Positions 34,518 to 42,229 of a stretch of 49,424 nt of DNA are shown here, piece by piece. The DNA is from Comamonas sp. Lineage in GTDB: Bacteria; Pseudomonadota; Gammaproteobacteria; Burkholderiales; Burkholderiaceae_C. A program made the translations under genes and the position numbers. Each line of letters starts with the position of its first letter. Within the stretch, counting starts at the first letter, position 1. The stretch covers positions 198,515-247,938 of the forward strand of contig JAJPEQ010000011.1 in NCBI GenBank assembly GCA_021166775.1, in the 5' to 3' direction. Below the pieces are notes generated by a model. It searched no databases and was not told the origin of the DNA. It saw nothing but the letters and a program-made list of their open reading frames with translations.

Positions 34518-34828
34518 AACTCGCTATTACTTCCGTGCTCCTGACCTCCATGTTTGCCCTCGGTGCCTGCACCGGCCCGATGGGTCCGCAGGGCGCGCAG
34601 GGCAACACCGGCAATACGGGTTATACCGGCGCCACCGGTGACACCGGCGCGCAGGGCAGTACGGGCAACACCGGCAACACGGGCTACACAGGCGCTACCG
34701 GCAGCCAAGGCAACACAGGCGACACCGGTGCGCAGGGCAATGTCGGCGACACCGGCGCGACAGGCAAGAAGGGCGCCACTGGCACGGGCGGCAACGGGAC
34801 CACGGTCGTCGTTGTGCCTCCGAAGTGA
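34514..34828 (+). CDS. Collagen-like lipoprotein
   Basis: This 104-residue product starts with ATG 34514, preceded by AAAGGAACG. A lipoprotein signal ends in the lipobox LGAC. Residues from about 21 on are uninterrupted Gly-X-Y triplets (about 23: [18 protein letters not shown] and similar), rich in Asn, Thr, Gln and Asp, followed by [10 protein letters not shown]. Such bacterial collagen-like proteins form triple helices and often sit on the cell surface. The Thr-rich triplets suggest a stabilised triple helix without hydroxyproline. Lipoprotein attachment is inferred. Confidence 0.85.
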   Translation: MKLAITSVLLTSMFALGACTGPMGPQGAQGNTGNTGYTGATGDTGAQGSTGNTGNTGYTGATGSQGNTGDTGAQGNVGDTGATGKKGATGTGGNGTTVVVVPPK

Positions 34829-34905
34829 ATTTGGCGGGCCCGAGGCCATTGACTCGAGTGCTGCCGGAATGTCCGATGCCCATGCTGACGCAGCGCGTTG
34901 CCGCC

Positions 34906-35455
34906 ATGCAGGTGCAGATCCGCGTCGTCGCGAGACCGATTGCAGGCACGCGTACCGGTGTGGCGCTCTGCGCGATCCTGCTGGCAGGATGTGCCGCGAT
35001 TGAACGCTGGTTGCCGACTGACGCGTCGACGGCTGCGGCAGTCCGGACGCGACCGCTGCACCCGTGGCCGCCGCCCGCGCCTGAGTCCGAGGCCGCTCTG
35101 GTTGTGGCACATGAATCGCCACGAGCCGAAGTTGCTCAGCACGCGCATATCAGGCCCGAGCCCGCGACCCCGCCCATCGAGAAAGCACCCACTGGCGTGG
35201 TGCCGCGAGACACGGTCAGACCCGTCGCATCGGCCCGTGGGCAGGCGAAGGTGGCGCCACCACCACTGCCGGCACTTGCGTTTGCAGCGGCGATGCGGCT
35301 TGCGTAGGATGAAGCGCGTATTGCGGCACCGGCGAAGCCGGCGGCCACACCAGCGGTGGATCTGAAGTCGCTCGAGGCCCGGCTCAAGGAAACTCTCAGG
35401 CCATCGGCGTCTTCACCAAGCTTGTACTGAAGAATCAGGTCGATGCGCTGCTGGC
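34906..35455 (+). pseudogene. Decayed lipoprotein gene
   Basis: From ATG 34906 a frame encodes VALCAILLAGCAAIERWLPT (lipobox LAGC), then a proline-rich region. It is broken by TAG at 35305-35307; the same frame resumes with KPAATPAVDLKSLEARLKETL. After a frame change near 35395, IGVFTKLVLKNQVDALLASH follows in another frame. The last part resembles the helical C-terminal region of a lipoprotein family seen near such loci, so the gene appears inactivated by a stop and a frameshift. A GTG at 34825 overlapping the collagen-like stop is a less likely start. Confidence 0.5.
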
Positions 35456-35645
35456 TTCACACGGCAATTTCATGCGGTACCTCGAGGGGCCTGCTGCCGG
35501 AATCGTTGTCGTCTATCAGGCCCAGCCGGCCGGGAACTTGGCACTGGTGAACAAGCCGAGGGACAATCTGCCGACAGTTCAGCCCGTTACAGGCATTTGC
35601 GCAGCATTCGCGCCTATGTTCAAGTCCCTGCGGGCAGGCCATTGA
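35456..35645 (+). pseudogene. BLUF-domain-like fragment at the right end of the island
   Basis: In one open frame the sequence HGNFMRYLEGPAAGIVVVYQ resembles the core of a BLUF flavin photoreceptor domain (NFMQxLEGP pattern). Flanking parts are unlike BLUF, and the reading frame ends with FKSLRAGH, encoded by the right att repeat at 35618-35641. It is joined in frame to the end of the decayed lipoprotein. It is therefore a chimeric remnant, not an active photoreceptor. Confidence 0.4.
35618..35641 (+). repeat. Right attachment repeat (copy of tRNA-Arg 3' end)
   Basis: These 24 bases begin GTTCAAGTCCCT and end GCAGGCCA, matching 26121-26144 at 22 of 24 positions. It is at the border between accessory genes and the core genes that follow. 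Confidence 0.75.
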
Positions 35646-35781
35646 TGGGCCTGGTGGCCACGCGCTTGCAGCGTGGGTTTTGGGGTGCTAGATTGGCTGC
35701 GGGTGGCTTTCCACCCCCCGCTTATCCTCCCTGAGCGGGGCCTTCGTGCGCAGCGGCAGCGATGCAGCGCAAGGCTTGTCC

Positions 35782-35807
35782 GCCCGGCAGCATGCCGGGC
35801 TTTTTTT
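35782..35807 (+). terminator. Rho-independent terminator
   Basis: Perfect 8-bp arms GCCCGGCA and TGCCGGGC around GCA, followed directly by seven T residues (35801-35807). It ends 17 bases before hemJ. It lies 140 bases after the right repeat, so before island insertion it may have ended the tRNA-Arg transcript. Confidence 0.88.
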
Positions 35808-35824
35808 GATGGATCGCACCGACC

Positions 35825-36253
35825 ATGCTCTGGGTGAAGTCTTTTCATATCGTCTTTGTCGTGAGCTGGTTTGCGGGCCTGTTCTACCTGCCGCGGATCT
35901 TCGTGAATCTGGCCATGGTCGCGCCGGGTTCCGTGGCCGAGCGGGAGCGGTTGGTGCTGATGGGGCGCAAGCTCTTGCGTTTCATGACCATGCTGGCGGT
36001 TCCGGCGGTAGCCCTGGGGCTCTGGTTGTGGCTTGGTTACGGTATTGGACAGGGGCCGGGCAATGGTTGGTTGCATGTCAAGTTGCTGGTTGTGGTGTTG
36101 ATCATCGGCTATCACTCGATGTGTGCGCTGGAACTGCACCGGCTTGCGGTGGGTCAACCTCCTCACGGGCATCGCTGGTACCGCTGGTTCAACGAGCTTC
36201 CCGTGCTGATGCTGGTTGCCGTGGTCATTCTTGTCGTGGTCAAACCGTTCTGA
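35825..36253 (+). CDS. hemJ: HemJ-like protoporphyrinogen IX oxidase
   Basis: This 142-residue membrane protein has four hydrophobic segments. MLWVKSFHIVFVVSWFAGLF with its conserved His, YLPRIFV, and a later conserved KLLVVVLIIGYHSMCA fit the HemJ/UPF0093 family, which oxidises protoporphyrinogen IX in heme synthesis in bacteria without HemG or HemY. Start ATG follows shortly after a strong terminator, so it begins its own transcript. Next to it lie a 2Fe-2S ferredoxin and, further on, the cytochrome c maturation genes. Confidence 0.85.
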   Translation: MLWVKSFHIVFVVSWFAGLFYLPRIFVNLAMVAPGSVAERERLVLMGRKLLRFMTMLAVPAVALGLWLWLGYGIGQGPGNGWLHVKLLVVVLIIGYHSMCALELHRLAVGQPPHGHRWYRWFNELPVLMLVAVVILVVVKPF

Positions 36254-36271
36254 ACACACTTCCTACAATCC

Positions 36272-36619
36272 ATGCTCATGAGCGAGACCCCGCAGTCGTA
36301 CTATCAACGACACATCTTTTTTTGTTTGAATCAGCGTGATAACGGCGAATATTGCTGTGCGCAGCATGGTGCGCAGCAGGCGTATGAGCACTGCAAGAGA
36401 CGGGTCAAGGAAGAAGGCCTGGCGGGCGAGGGCAAGGTACGGGTGAACAAGGCCGGGTGCATGAATCGATGCGCCGGAGCGCCGGTGGCGGTGGTCTACC
36501 CGGAAGGAGTTTGGTACACCTACGTCGATCGGACGGATATCGACGAGATTGTCGAGTCACACCTGAAGCGTGGAGTCATCGTGGAGCGCTTGCTGCTTGC
36601 ACCGGATATCGGAAGGTGA
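36272..36619 (+). CDS. Thioredoxin-like 2Fe-2S ferredoxin
   Basis: The product has 115 residues (ATG 36272 or 36278). It begins YYQRHIFFCLNQRDNGEYCC, with cysteine ligands in FCLNQR and the second pair in NKAGCMNRCAGAPVAVVYPEG. This is the pattern of thioredoxin-like 2Fe-2S ferredoxins (Shethna-type) of unknown partner. It lies 18 bases after hemJ and probably shares its transcript. Confidence 0.85.
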   Translation: MLMSETPQSYYQRHIFFCLNQRDNGEYCCAQHGAQQAYEHCKRRVKEEGLAGEGKVRVNKAGCMNRCAGAPVAVVYPEGVWYTYVDRTDIDEIVESHLKRGVIVERLLLAPDIGR

Positions 36620-36683
36620 TGCATTTACATCATCTCCTCATATTCAACGGGCGTGAGCAGCTCACTTTTTTCGAGTCGAAGCC

Positions 36684-37313
36684 GTGCAATTGCAACGCCT
36701 TGATCTGAAGGGAAGCGCGGGTTCCATCGAGGCTGTTCGCGGCCTGCCCGATGCCGATGTGCCGCAGCGCGGGGTGGCTGTGATTGCACACCCCCATCCC
36801 CTGTTTGGCGGCACGATGGACAACAAGGTGGTGCAAACGCTTGCTCGTGCTTTCGTCGCCTGCGGTTTCGTGGCTGTGCGATTCAATTTCCGCGGAGTCG
36901 GAGAGTCCAGCGGCGAATACGATGCAGGACGGGGTGAGTTGCAGGACATGCTCGATGTGGTGCGGCAGGTCGCTCCGGACGGCCCTCTGGCCCTGGCGGG
37001 TTTTTCCTTTGGCGCGTTCGTGACCAGCCATGCGCTTCAGGCCCTCTGGGCAGCGCGCGAACCCACCCATGTGGTGCTGGTCGGGACGGCGGCGAGCAAT
37101 TTCGAGGTTGCGCAAGTGCCTGAGGCGGCGCGCATGCGCACACTCGTCATCCACGGCGAGCGCGATGATGTCGTGCCGCTCGCCGCCGTGCTTGATTGGG
37201 CGAGGCCGCAGCTACTGCCTGTAACCGTTGTCCCCGGCGGCGAACATTTCTTTCACGGACAATTGCCCTTGCTCAAGGGCCTCGTGGCGCGTCATCTGCA
37301 TGTCACATGCTGA
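36684..37313 (+). CDS. Alpha/beta hydrolase
   Basis: This 209-residue protein starts at GTG 36684. It has the alpha/beta hydrolase fold with nucleophile motif GFSFG (Ser108), the HPHPLFGGTMDNKVV N-terminal signature of a bacterial esterase-like family, Asp in GERDDVVPL and a catalytic His in GGEHFFHG. Cytoplasmic, no signal. Substrate unknown. It follows the ferredoxin gene by 64 bases. Confidence 0.85.
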   Translation: MQLQRLDLKGSAGSIEAVRGLPDADVPQRGVAVIAHPHPLFGGTMDNKVVQTLARAFVACGFVAVRFNFRGVGESSGEYDAGRGELQDMLDVVRQVAPDGPLALAGFSFGAFVTSHALQALWAAREPTHVVLVGTAASNFEVAQVPEAARMRTLVIHGERDDVVPLAAVLDWARPQLLPVTVVPGGEHFFHGQLPLLKGLVARHLHVTC

Positions 37314-37392
37314 TGTTCCTGCCGACGCAGGCGCAAGATGCCTTCCTTCAACTCATCAATGCACCCGGTGGTGGCATCGGGCGTTGCTTCTC

Positions 37393-38556
37393 ATGACATG
37401 TTTTCCCGCCTCTTTGCGCAAGCTGCTGATCGGCCTCGCGCTCTTACCGGTATTGGCATCGGCGCAGTTGCCGGCGCCGCCTGAAATCGCGGCACGCAAC
37501 TATTTGCTGATGGATTTGACCTCGGGGCAGGTGCTGGCTTCCAGGGATGTGGATGCGCAGATCGAGCCTGCGTCGCTCACCAAGCTGATGACCAGCTATC
37601 TGGTTTTTGACGCCTTGCGCGCCAAGAAGATCACGCTTGAGCAGCGCCTGCCCGTGAGCGAGCTCGCGTGGAAGATGCCCGGCTCACGCATGTTCATCGA
37701 TCCCAAGATGCAGGTTCCGGTGGAGGATCTGCTCAAGGGCATGATCGTGCAATCGGGCAATGACGCCTCGATGGCTCTGGCGGAAGGCGTTGGTGGAAGT
37801 GCCGACAACTTCGTCCGTATGATGAACGAGCAGGCCAAGGCCCTGGGCATGAAGGGGACGGCCTACAAGAATCCTGAAGGACTGACGGAGCCGGGGCATT
37901 ACACGACGGCGCGGGACCTGGCGACGCTGTCACAGCGCCTGATGCAGGATTTCCCCGAGTACATGCATTACTTTGCCATCAAACAGTACCGTTACGAGGG
38001 CACCCCGAAGTCCAACGCAAACAATCGCAATGTGCTGCTGTTCCGGGACCCGACGGTCGATGGTCTGAAGACGGGGCACACGGCTGCGGCGGGGTACTGC
38101 CTGGTGGCCACGGCCAAGCGCAATTTTCCGCAGGTGGGCGATCGTCAGATGATCGCCGTCGTGCTGGGCGCGGCCACCGACAGTGCGCGAAGCAATGAAA
38201 CCCAGAAGCTCCTCAATTGGGGATACACCGCGTTTGATGATGTGAAGCTGTTTGATGCGGGGCAGCCGGTAGCGACACCGAGGCTGTGGAAGGGCTCGCA
38301 GGACACACTCAAGGTGGGGCGCGACGTGGCCATCGTGGTGTCGGCTCCCTCGGGCAGCTCGGGCAAGATCACGACGCAAGTGGTGCGTCCCGACCCGTTG
38401 ATTGCACCCTACGCCAAGGGCCAGGAGGTGGGCGTTCTGCAAGTCAAGCTGGGAGAGCAGAAGATCGCGGAAGTCCCTCTGGTGGCTCTCGAGGGGGTCG
38501 AACAGGCTGGTTTTCTTGGCCGGGCATGGGACGCGATCCGACTCTGGATCAAATAG
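37393..38556 (+). CDS. dacC: D-alanyl-D-alanine carboxypeptidase (PBP5/6 type)
   Basis: The product has 387 residues from ATG 37393; an open frame from 37228 is preceded by out-of-place residues. A signal peptide (LLIGLALLPVLASAQ) is followed by the serine DD-peptidase motifs: SLTK (Ser61, Lys64), SGN (121-123) and KTG (226-228). A C-terminal beta domain and a final amphipathic segment (GFLGRAWDAIRLWIK) anchor it to the inner membrane, as in DacA/DacC. It trims the fifth alanine of peptidoglycan peptides. It is convergent with ccmB. Confidence 0.94.
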   Translation: MTCFPASLRKLLIGLALLPVLASAQLPAPPEIAARNYLLMDLTSGQVLASRDVDAQIEPASLTKLMTSYLVFDALRAKKITLEQRLPVSELAWKMPGSRMFIDPKMQVPVEDLLKGMIVQSGNDASMALAEGVGGSADNFVRMMNEQAKALGMKGTAYKNPEGLTEPGHYTTARDLATLSQRLMQDFPEYMHYFAIKQYRYEGTPKSNANNRNVLLFRDPTVDGLKTGHTAAAGYCLVATAKRNFPQVGDRQMIAVVLGAATDSARSNETQKLLNWGYTAFDDVKLFDAGQPVATPRLWKGSQDTLKVGRDVAIVVSAPSGSSGKITTQVVRPDPLIAPYAKGQEVGVLQVKLGEQKIAEVPLVALEGVEQAGFLGRAWDAIRLWIK

Positions 38557-38625
38557 AAACTCAGCAAGAGGATCGAGTTGCTTGAGCCGGTGGGTGCAGG
38601 CGCTCCTGGCGCCCGCGCGCTGCAA

Positions 38626-39336
38626 TTACTCGACAGAGATACGCAGCGCCCACGCGGTGGCCCACGGGCCGAGGAAGAGCGCCAGCGCCAGGATGGCGCC
38701 CATGAGTGAAAAATGGGCCGAGACGCCCAGGCTCGACGTGCTGGCCTGCACTGCGGCGGCCCCGAAGACCAGCACCGGAATGTACAGCGGCAGCACCAGC
38801 AGTGCCAGCAGGACCCCGCCCCCGCGCGCGCCCAGGGTCAGCGCCGACATGATGGCCCCGATCAGGCTCAGCGTGGGTGTGCCCAGTAGCAGCGATGCCA
38901 GCAGGATGCCCATGGTGTTGCCGGGCAGGTCAAATTGCAGCGCCAGCAACGGCGACAGCAGCGTGAGCAACAGGCCAGAGCTGAGCCAGTGCGCAAACAC
39001 CTTGGAAGTGACCAGCAGCGGAAGCGGCGTGGCGGCCAGCAACAGCTGTTCGAGTGTGCCGTCCTCGTGATCGTCGCTGAACATCCTGGGCAGGGAAAGC
39101 ATGGCCGCGAGCAGGGCAGCCACCCAGATGACGCCCGGGGCGATGGTTCTCAACAGGTCCGGTTCGCCACCGACACCCAGCGGAAACAGGCTGACGACGA
39201 TGAAGAAAAATACAATGGCGGCCGCGGAGTCCGATTGCCTGCGCAGTGCGATGTGCAGATCGCGCACGAGAAGATGCCACATGCCATTGAGAGAGCCCGC
39301 CGCAGTGGGTGTGGGTATGGTGTCCGGGCCGTTCAT
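38626..39336 (-). CDS. ccmB: Heme exporter subunit CcmB
   Basis: This 236-residue membrane protein has six hydrophobic segments. It contains FFIVVSLFPLGVGGEPDLLRTIAPGVIWVAALLA and SLPRMFSDDHEDGTLEQLLL, typical of CcmB, the membrane partner of the CcmA ATPase in cytochrome c maturation. Its start overlaps the CcmA stop by four bases. It is the last gene of the minus-strand ccm operon. Confidence 0.95.
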   Translation of the reverse strand: MNGPDTIPTPTAAGSLNGMWHLLVRDLHIALRRQSDSAAAIVFFFIVVSLFPLGVGGEPDLLRTIAPGVIWVAALLAAMLSLPRMFSDDHEDGTLEQLLLAATPLPLLVTSKVFAHWLSSGLLLTLLSPLLALQFDLPGNTMGILLASLLLGTPTLSLIGAIMSALTLGARGGGVLLALLVLPLYIPVLVFGAAAVQASTSSLGVSAHFSLMGAILALALFLGPWATAWALRISVE

Positions 39337-40013
39337 AGCGCCAGGTCCAGTTGAGCCGTGGTGGGGTCAAGGGCCACGCTCTGGTGGCTGGTGAGGACGA
39401 CGATGCCGCCGCGCGCGGCCTGTGCGGTGATCAACCCCAGCAGCCATTGGATGGCTGTCTGATCCAGTGCATTGAAAGGCTCGTCCAGCACCCAGAGCGG
39501 GCTGGTCACCAGCATCAGCCGCGCCAGGGCCGCACGGCGACGCTGGCCCTGCGAGAGAGTGCGCACCAGCGCGTGCTCATGCCCGGCGAGTCCTGCATGC
39601 TGCAGGGCCAGCAACGCGGCCGCCGTGTCGGGCTTGAAGCCGCTGAGCGCCATCAGCACCTGAAGATTTTCCAGGGCTGTCAGCTCAGGCTTCACACCGA
39701 TGGCGTGCCCGAAGAACGTCAGTTGCCGACCGTACTCTTCGCGCAGCGTGTTGATGGGCCGTCCATGCCACAGCACCTGCCCCTCGTGCGGAGCAAGCAG
39801 GCCGCAGATCATGCGCAGCAGGCTGGTCTTGCCGGCACCGTTGGCGCCCTGCACGCGCAAGACGTGCCCACCGGGGACGTTGAGGCTCAGATCGGAAAAC
39901 AGCACGCGCTTGGCGCGAACACAGCGCAGGCCAACGAGCTGCAGCGCCGCTGCACGGCTGGTCGTCCGTCCGTCGACCATGGCGCCAGCCTCCGCTGTGG
40001 GCAGTGGCGCCAT
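39333..40013 (-). CDS. ccmA: Heme exporter ATPase CcmA
   Basis: This 226-residue ATPase has Walker A GANGAGKTSLL, the signature LSQGQRRRAALARLM and Walker B LWVLDEPFNALD. CcmA with CcmB drives release of holo-CcmE from the CcmCD complex in System I. The start codon overlaps the ccmI stop; a second in-frame Met at residue 12 (MVDGRTTS) could also serve. Confidence 0.95.
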   Translation of the reverse strand: MAPLPTAEAGAMVDGRTTSRAAALQLVGLRCVRAKRVLFSDLSLNVPGGHVLRVQGANGAGKTSLLRMICGLLAPHEGQVLWHGRPINTLREEYGRQLTFFGHAIGVKPELTALENLQVLMALSGFKPDTAAALLALQHAGLAGHEHALVRTLSQGQRRRAALARLMLVTSPLWVLDEPFNALDQTAIQWLLGLITAQAARGGIVVLTSHQSVALDPTTAQLDLAL

Positions 40014-41236
40014 CAGTGCTCAATGACCCGATCGAGGACGATGCGCACGCCCCTGCTGCCGGTGTCGACATCGTCAATACGGCCTTCGATATCGCCCGGT
40101 TGGGGCGTGGCGCTGCCGCTCTTGGACACACGTGCCACCAGGGTGACTTTCGGAAACCTGGACAGGCGCATGCCGGGGGCCATGGAACTGCTGTCGTCGA
40201 GCTTGAAGGAGACGGGCCACGTCGACGTGGAGGTGCGCACCGCGGCAAGCGGCATGGGAGGGCCGTCGGGTGCACGTGCATAGACGAACAGGGTGTCTGT
40301 TGCCGCGACTTTGTCAGTCAGCTTCGCAGCGAGGGTAACCGTTCCGTCGATGGTTGCCTGGGCCTGGGGCGCCGCGGCCGAGGCGGCCTCCGATGGGGTC
40401 GGGGCATGGGCGCCGCCAGCGCGCGCAATCAGGTCGTCGATGGCCTTTGCGTCCTCGCCACCCTGCGGAAGCAGGGTTTTGAGGTGTTGCCAGTGCTTGA
40501 GGGCTGCTGCCTGGTCTCCCCGTTGAAAGGCCGCAAGACCTGCAAACGCAAGGGCGTTGAAATTGTCGGGATCGAGCTTCAACGCACGTTCGACCATGGC
40601 GGTGGGCTCGCCGGAAAGATCGCGGTGATGTGCGATGGCCAGCGTATTGGCGTACTCCACCCAGAGGTTGGGGTTGTCGGTCACGAGGTCGGTCACCTTG
40701 GCGTAGGCCGCGATGGCATCGTCCATGTGCCCGAGTTGAAAGCTTGCGCGGGCAAGCAACACCCAGCCTTCGGCGTCCTTTGCGTCCTTCGCGACGCGCA
40801 CCTTCAACGCCGCAAGGGTGGCCTCGTCCGGTGCTTGTGGCGCGCCGTCACCCGCTTGCGCGAGCGCGGCGCCGCCATTGCCGAGCGCCGCGGGCTGACC
40901 CACCGTCAGATACAGCGTGGCAACCAGCAGCGGCAGCACGATCGCCGTGGTCAGTGCTACGGCCCAGTTGGCGCGTTGGCTGGATTGCGCCTGTGCCTGC
41001 GCGGCCTGCTCCGAGCGCAGCGCCTGCCGTTCCAGCTCCGTGCGGGCGCGATCGTATTCGGCCTGGCTCACGTCTCCGGCCGCGAATTCGGCATCGAGCT
41101 CGTGCATGCCGTCAGCCAGGACGGTGAGGTCCTCGCCCAGACGGGTGGTTCTCTGGGTACGCCGCACCAGCGGAACGATCACCATCGCCAGCGCGGCCAG
41201 AACCATGCCCGCTGCAAGCGCCATGAATGGCATCAT
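40013..41236 (-). CDS. ccmI: Cytochrome c maturation protein CcmI (TPR)
   Basis: The product has 407 residues from ATG 41236, after a GGAGAAGAGG ribosome site; ccmH ends at the same place. Two N-terminal membrane segments (FMALAAGMVLAALAMVIVPL and AVALTTAIVLPLLVATLYL) are followed by TPR repeats (GWVLLARASFQLGHMDDAIAAYAKV, NLWVEYANTLAIAHH). CcmI captures apocytochromes for heme ligation. The C-terminal periplasmic domain is beta-rich. Confidence 0.93.
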   Translation of the reverse strand: MMPFMALAAGMVLAALAMVIVPLVRRTQRTTRLGEDLTVLADGMHELDAEFAAGDVSQAEYDRARTELERQALRSEQAAQAQAQSSQRANWAVALTTAIVLPLLVATLYLTVGQPAALGNGGAALAQAGDGAPQAPDEATLAALKVRVAKDAKDAEGWVLLARASFQLGHMDDAIAAYAKVTDLVTDNPNLWVEYANTLAIAHHRDLSGEPTAMVERALKLDPDNFNALAFAGLAAFQRGDQAAALKHWQHLKTLLPQGGEDAKAIDDLIARAGGAHAPTPSEAASAAAPQAQATIDGTVTLAAKLTDKVAATDTLFVYARAPDGPPMPLAAVRTSTSTWPVSFKLDDSSSMAPGMRLSRFPKVTLVARVSKSGSATPQPGDIEGRIDDVDTGSRGVRIVLDRVIEH

Positions 41237-41709
41237 CACCTCTTCTCCTTGGCTATGCCGAGGAGTTCCCGGGCACGTTCTTCGTCCTGTGTGGACATGG
41301 GGGTTTCCGGCTCTGGCGGCGGCTTGCGGATGGTGCGCCACAGCACCGCGAGGCCGATGAGGAGCAGGATGAAAGGTCCGCCCCAAAGCAGCATCGTTCG
41401 ACTGCTCAGGCGCGGCTTGTACAACACGAATTCGCCATAGCGATCAACCATGAACTTGCGGATCTCGGCAGGTGTTTCGCCCTGCTGCAGCTTTTCGCGG
41501 ATCTGTTCGCGCAAATCAACGGCCAGGTCCGCTTGCGATGCGGCAATGGTCTCGTTTTGACAGACGAGGCAGCGAAGTTCGTGCGCAATGCTCATCATCT
41601 GTGCTTCGAGAGCCGGGTCTTTTGCCAGCGTCGGAGCCTCTTTTGCCGCGAGTTGGCTCATGTTGAGCGCGACGCAGCACAGCGCGATCCAGAACAGAGA
41701 TTTACGCAC
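41236..41709 (-). CDS. ccmH: Cytochrome c maturation thiol oxidoreductase CcmH
   Basis: This 157-residue product has a signal sequence, the redox motif LRCLVCQN, a C-terminal membrane segment (TMLLWGGPFILLLIGLAVLW) and a short tail. It keeps the CXXCH cysteines of apocytochromes reduced for heme attachment. It overlaps both ccmG and ccmI by a few bases. Confidence 0.97.
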   Translation of the reverse strand: MRKSLFWIALCCVALNMSQLAAKEAPTLAKDPALEAQMMSIAHELRCLVCQNETIAASQADLAVDLREQIREKLQQGETPAEIRKFMVDRYGEFVLYKPRLSSRTMLLWGGPFILLLIGLAVLWRTIRKPPPEPETPMSTQDEERARELLGIAKEKR

Positions 41710-42229
41710 CCAGTTTCCTCATGAGCGGCAGGATGGTGTCCTGCAACACCTCGGGCGTGATCGGGCCGATCTGCTTGTGGCGAATCACGCCCTGCTTGTC
41801 GATGATGAAAGTCTCTGGCACTCCGTACACCCCCAGGTCGATGCCGACGAGGCCCTGGGTGTCCGAGAGCGATGCCCGGTACGGGTTGCCTCCGCGAGCC
41901 AGCCACTTCAGTGCATCGTCGCGCTTGTCCTTGTAATTCAAGCCATAGATCAGAAGGGAAGGATCGGTCTTGGACAATTCGACAAGCACCGGATGCTCGA
42001 TTCGGCACGCCACGCACCAGGACGCCCAGACGTTGAGCATCCATACCTTGCCCAGCATGTCCTGGGCCGAGAGCGTCTTCTGCGGCTCGCTCAGTTGCGG
42101 CAGTGTGAAGGTTGGCACCGGCTTATCGACCAGCGGCGACGGCAGCTCCCGCGGGTTGAGTGTCAGACCTATCCCGAGAAACACCACCAGGGTGATGAAA
42201 ACCGCGAGCGGAACGATTCCCTTCCTCAT
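41702..42229 (-). CDS. ccmG: Thiol:disulfide interchange protein CcmG/DsbE
   Basis: The product has 175 residues from ATG 42229. A membrane anchor (IVPLAVFITLVVFLGIGL) is followed by a thioredoxin fold with active site WCVAC in WASWCVACRIEHPVL and the family loop GVYGVPETFIIDKQG. It reduces apocytochrome thiols through CcmH. Start overlaps ccmF by four bases. Confidence 0.96.
   Translation of the reverse strand: MRKGIVPLAVFITLVVFLGIGLTLNPRELPSPLVDKPVPTFTLPQLSEPQKTLSAQDMLGKVWMLNVWASWCVACRIEHPVLVELSKTDPSLLIYGLNYKDKRDDALKWLARGGNPYRASLSDTQGLVGIDLGVYGVPETFIIDKQGVIRHKQIGPITPEVLQDTILPLMRKLGA

Larger units (their letters stand above)
26145..35641. mobile_element. Genomic island inserted at tRNA-Arg(TCT), no visible integrase
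   Basis: The island is bounded on the left by the intact tRNA-Arg gene and on the right by the imperfect 24-bp copy of its 3' end at 35618-35641, about 9.5 kb in all. The content is accessory: a KaiC-like/GGDEF operon, small envelope and stress-type genes, a Crp-like regulator, a permease with an altered end, a collagen-like lipoprotein and gene fragments. The flanks are core genes (DUF1631 on the left; hemJ and ferredoxin on the right). No integrase or excisionase frame was recognised, so the island may be an immobile remnant. The two mismatches in the right repeat suggest age. Confidence 0.65.

Noticed and set aside
34580-34790. Repetitive DNA considered as a CRISPR or tandem repeat array
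   Set aside because: The periodicity is 9 bases per Gly-X-Y triplet unit inside a coding frame with a lipobox; there are no spacers of constant length.
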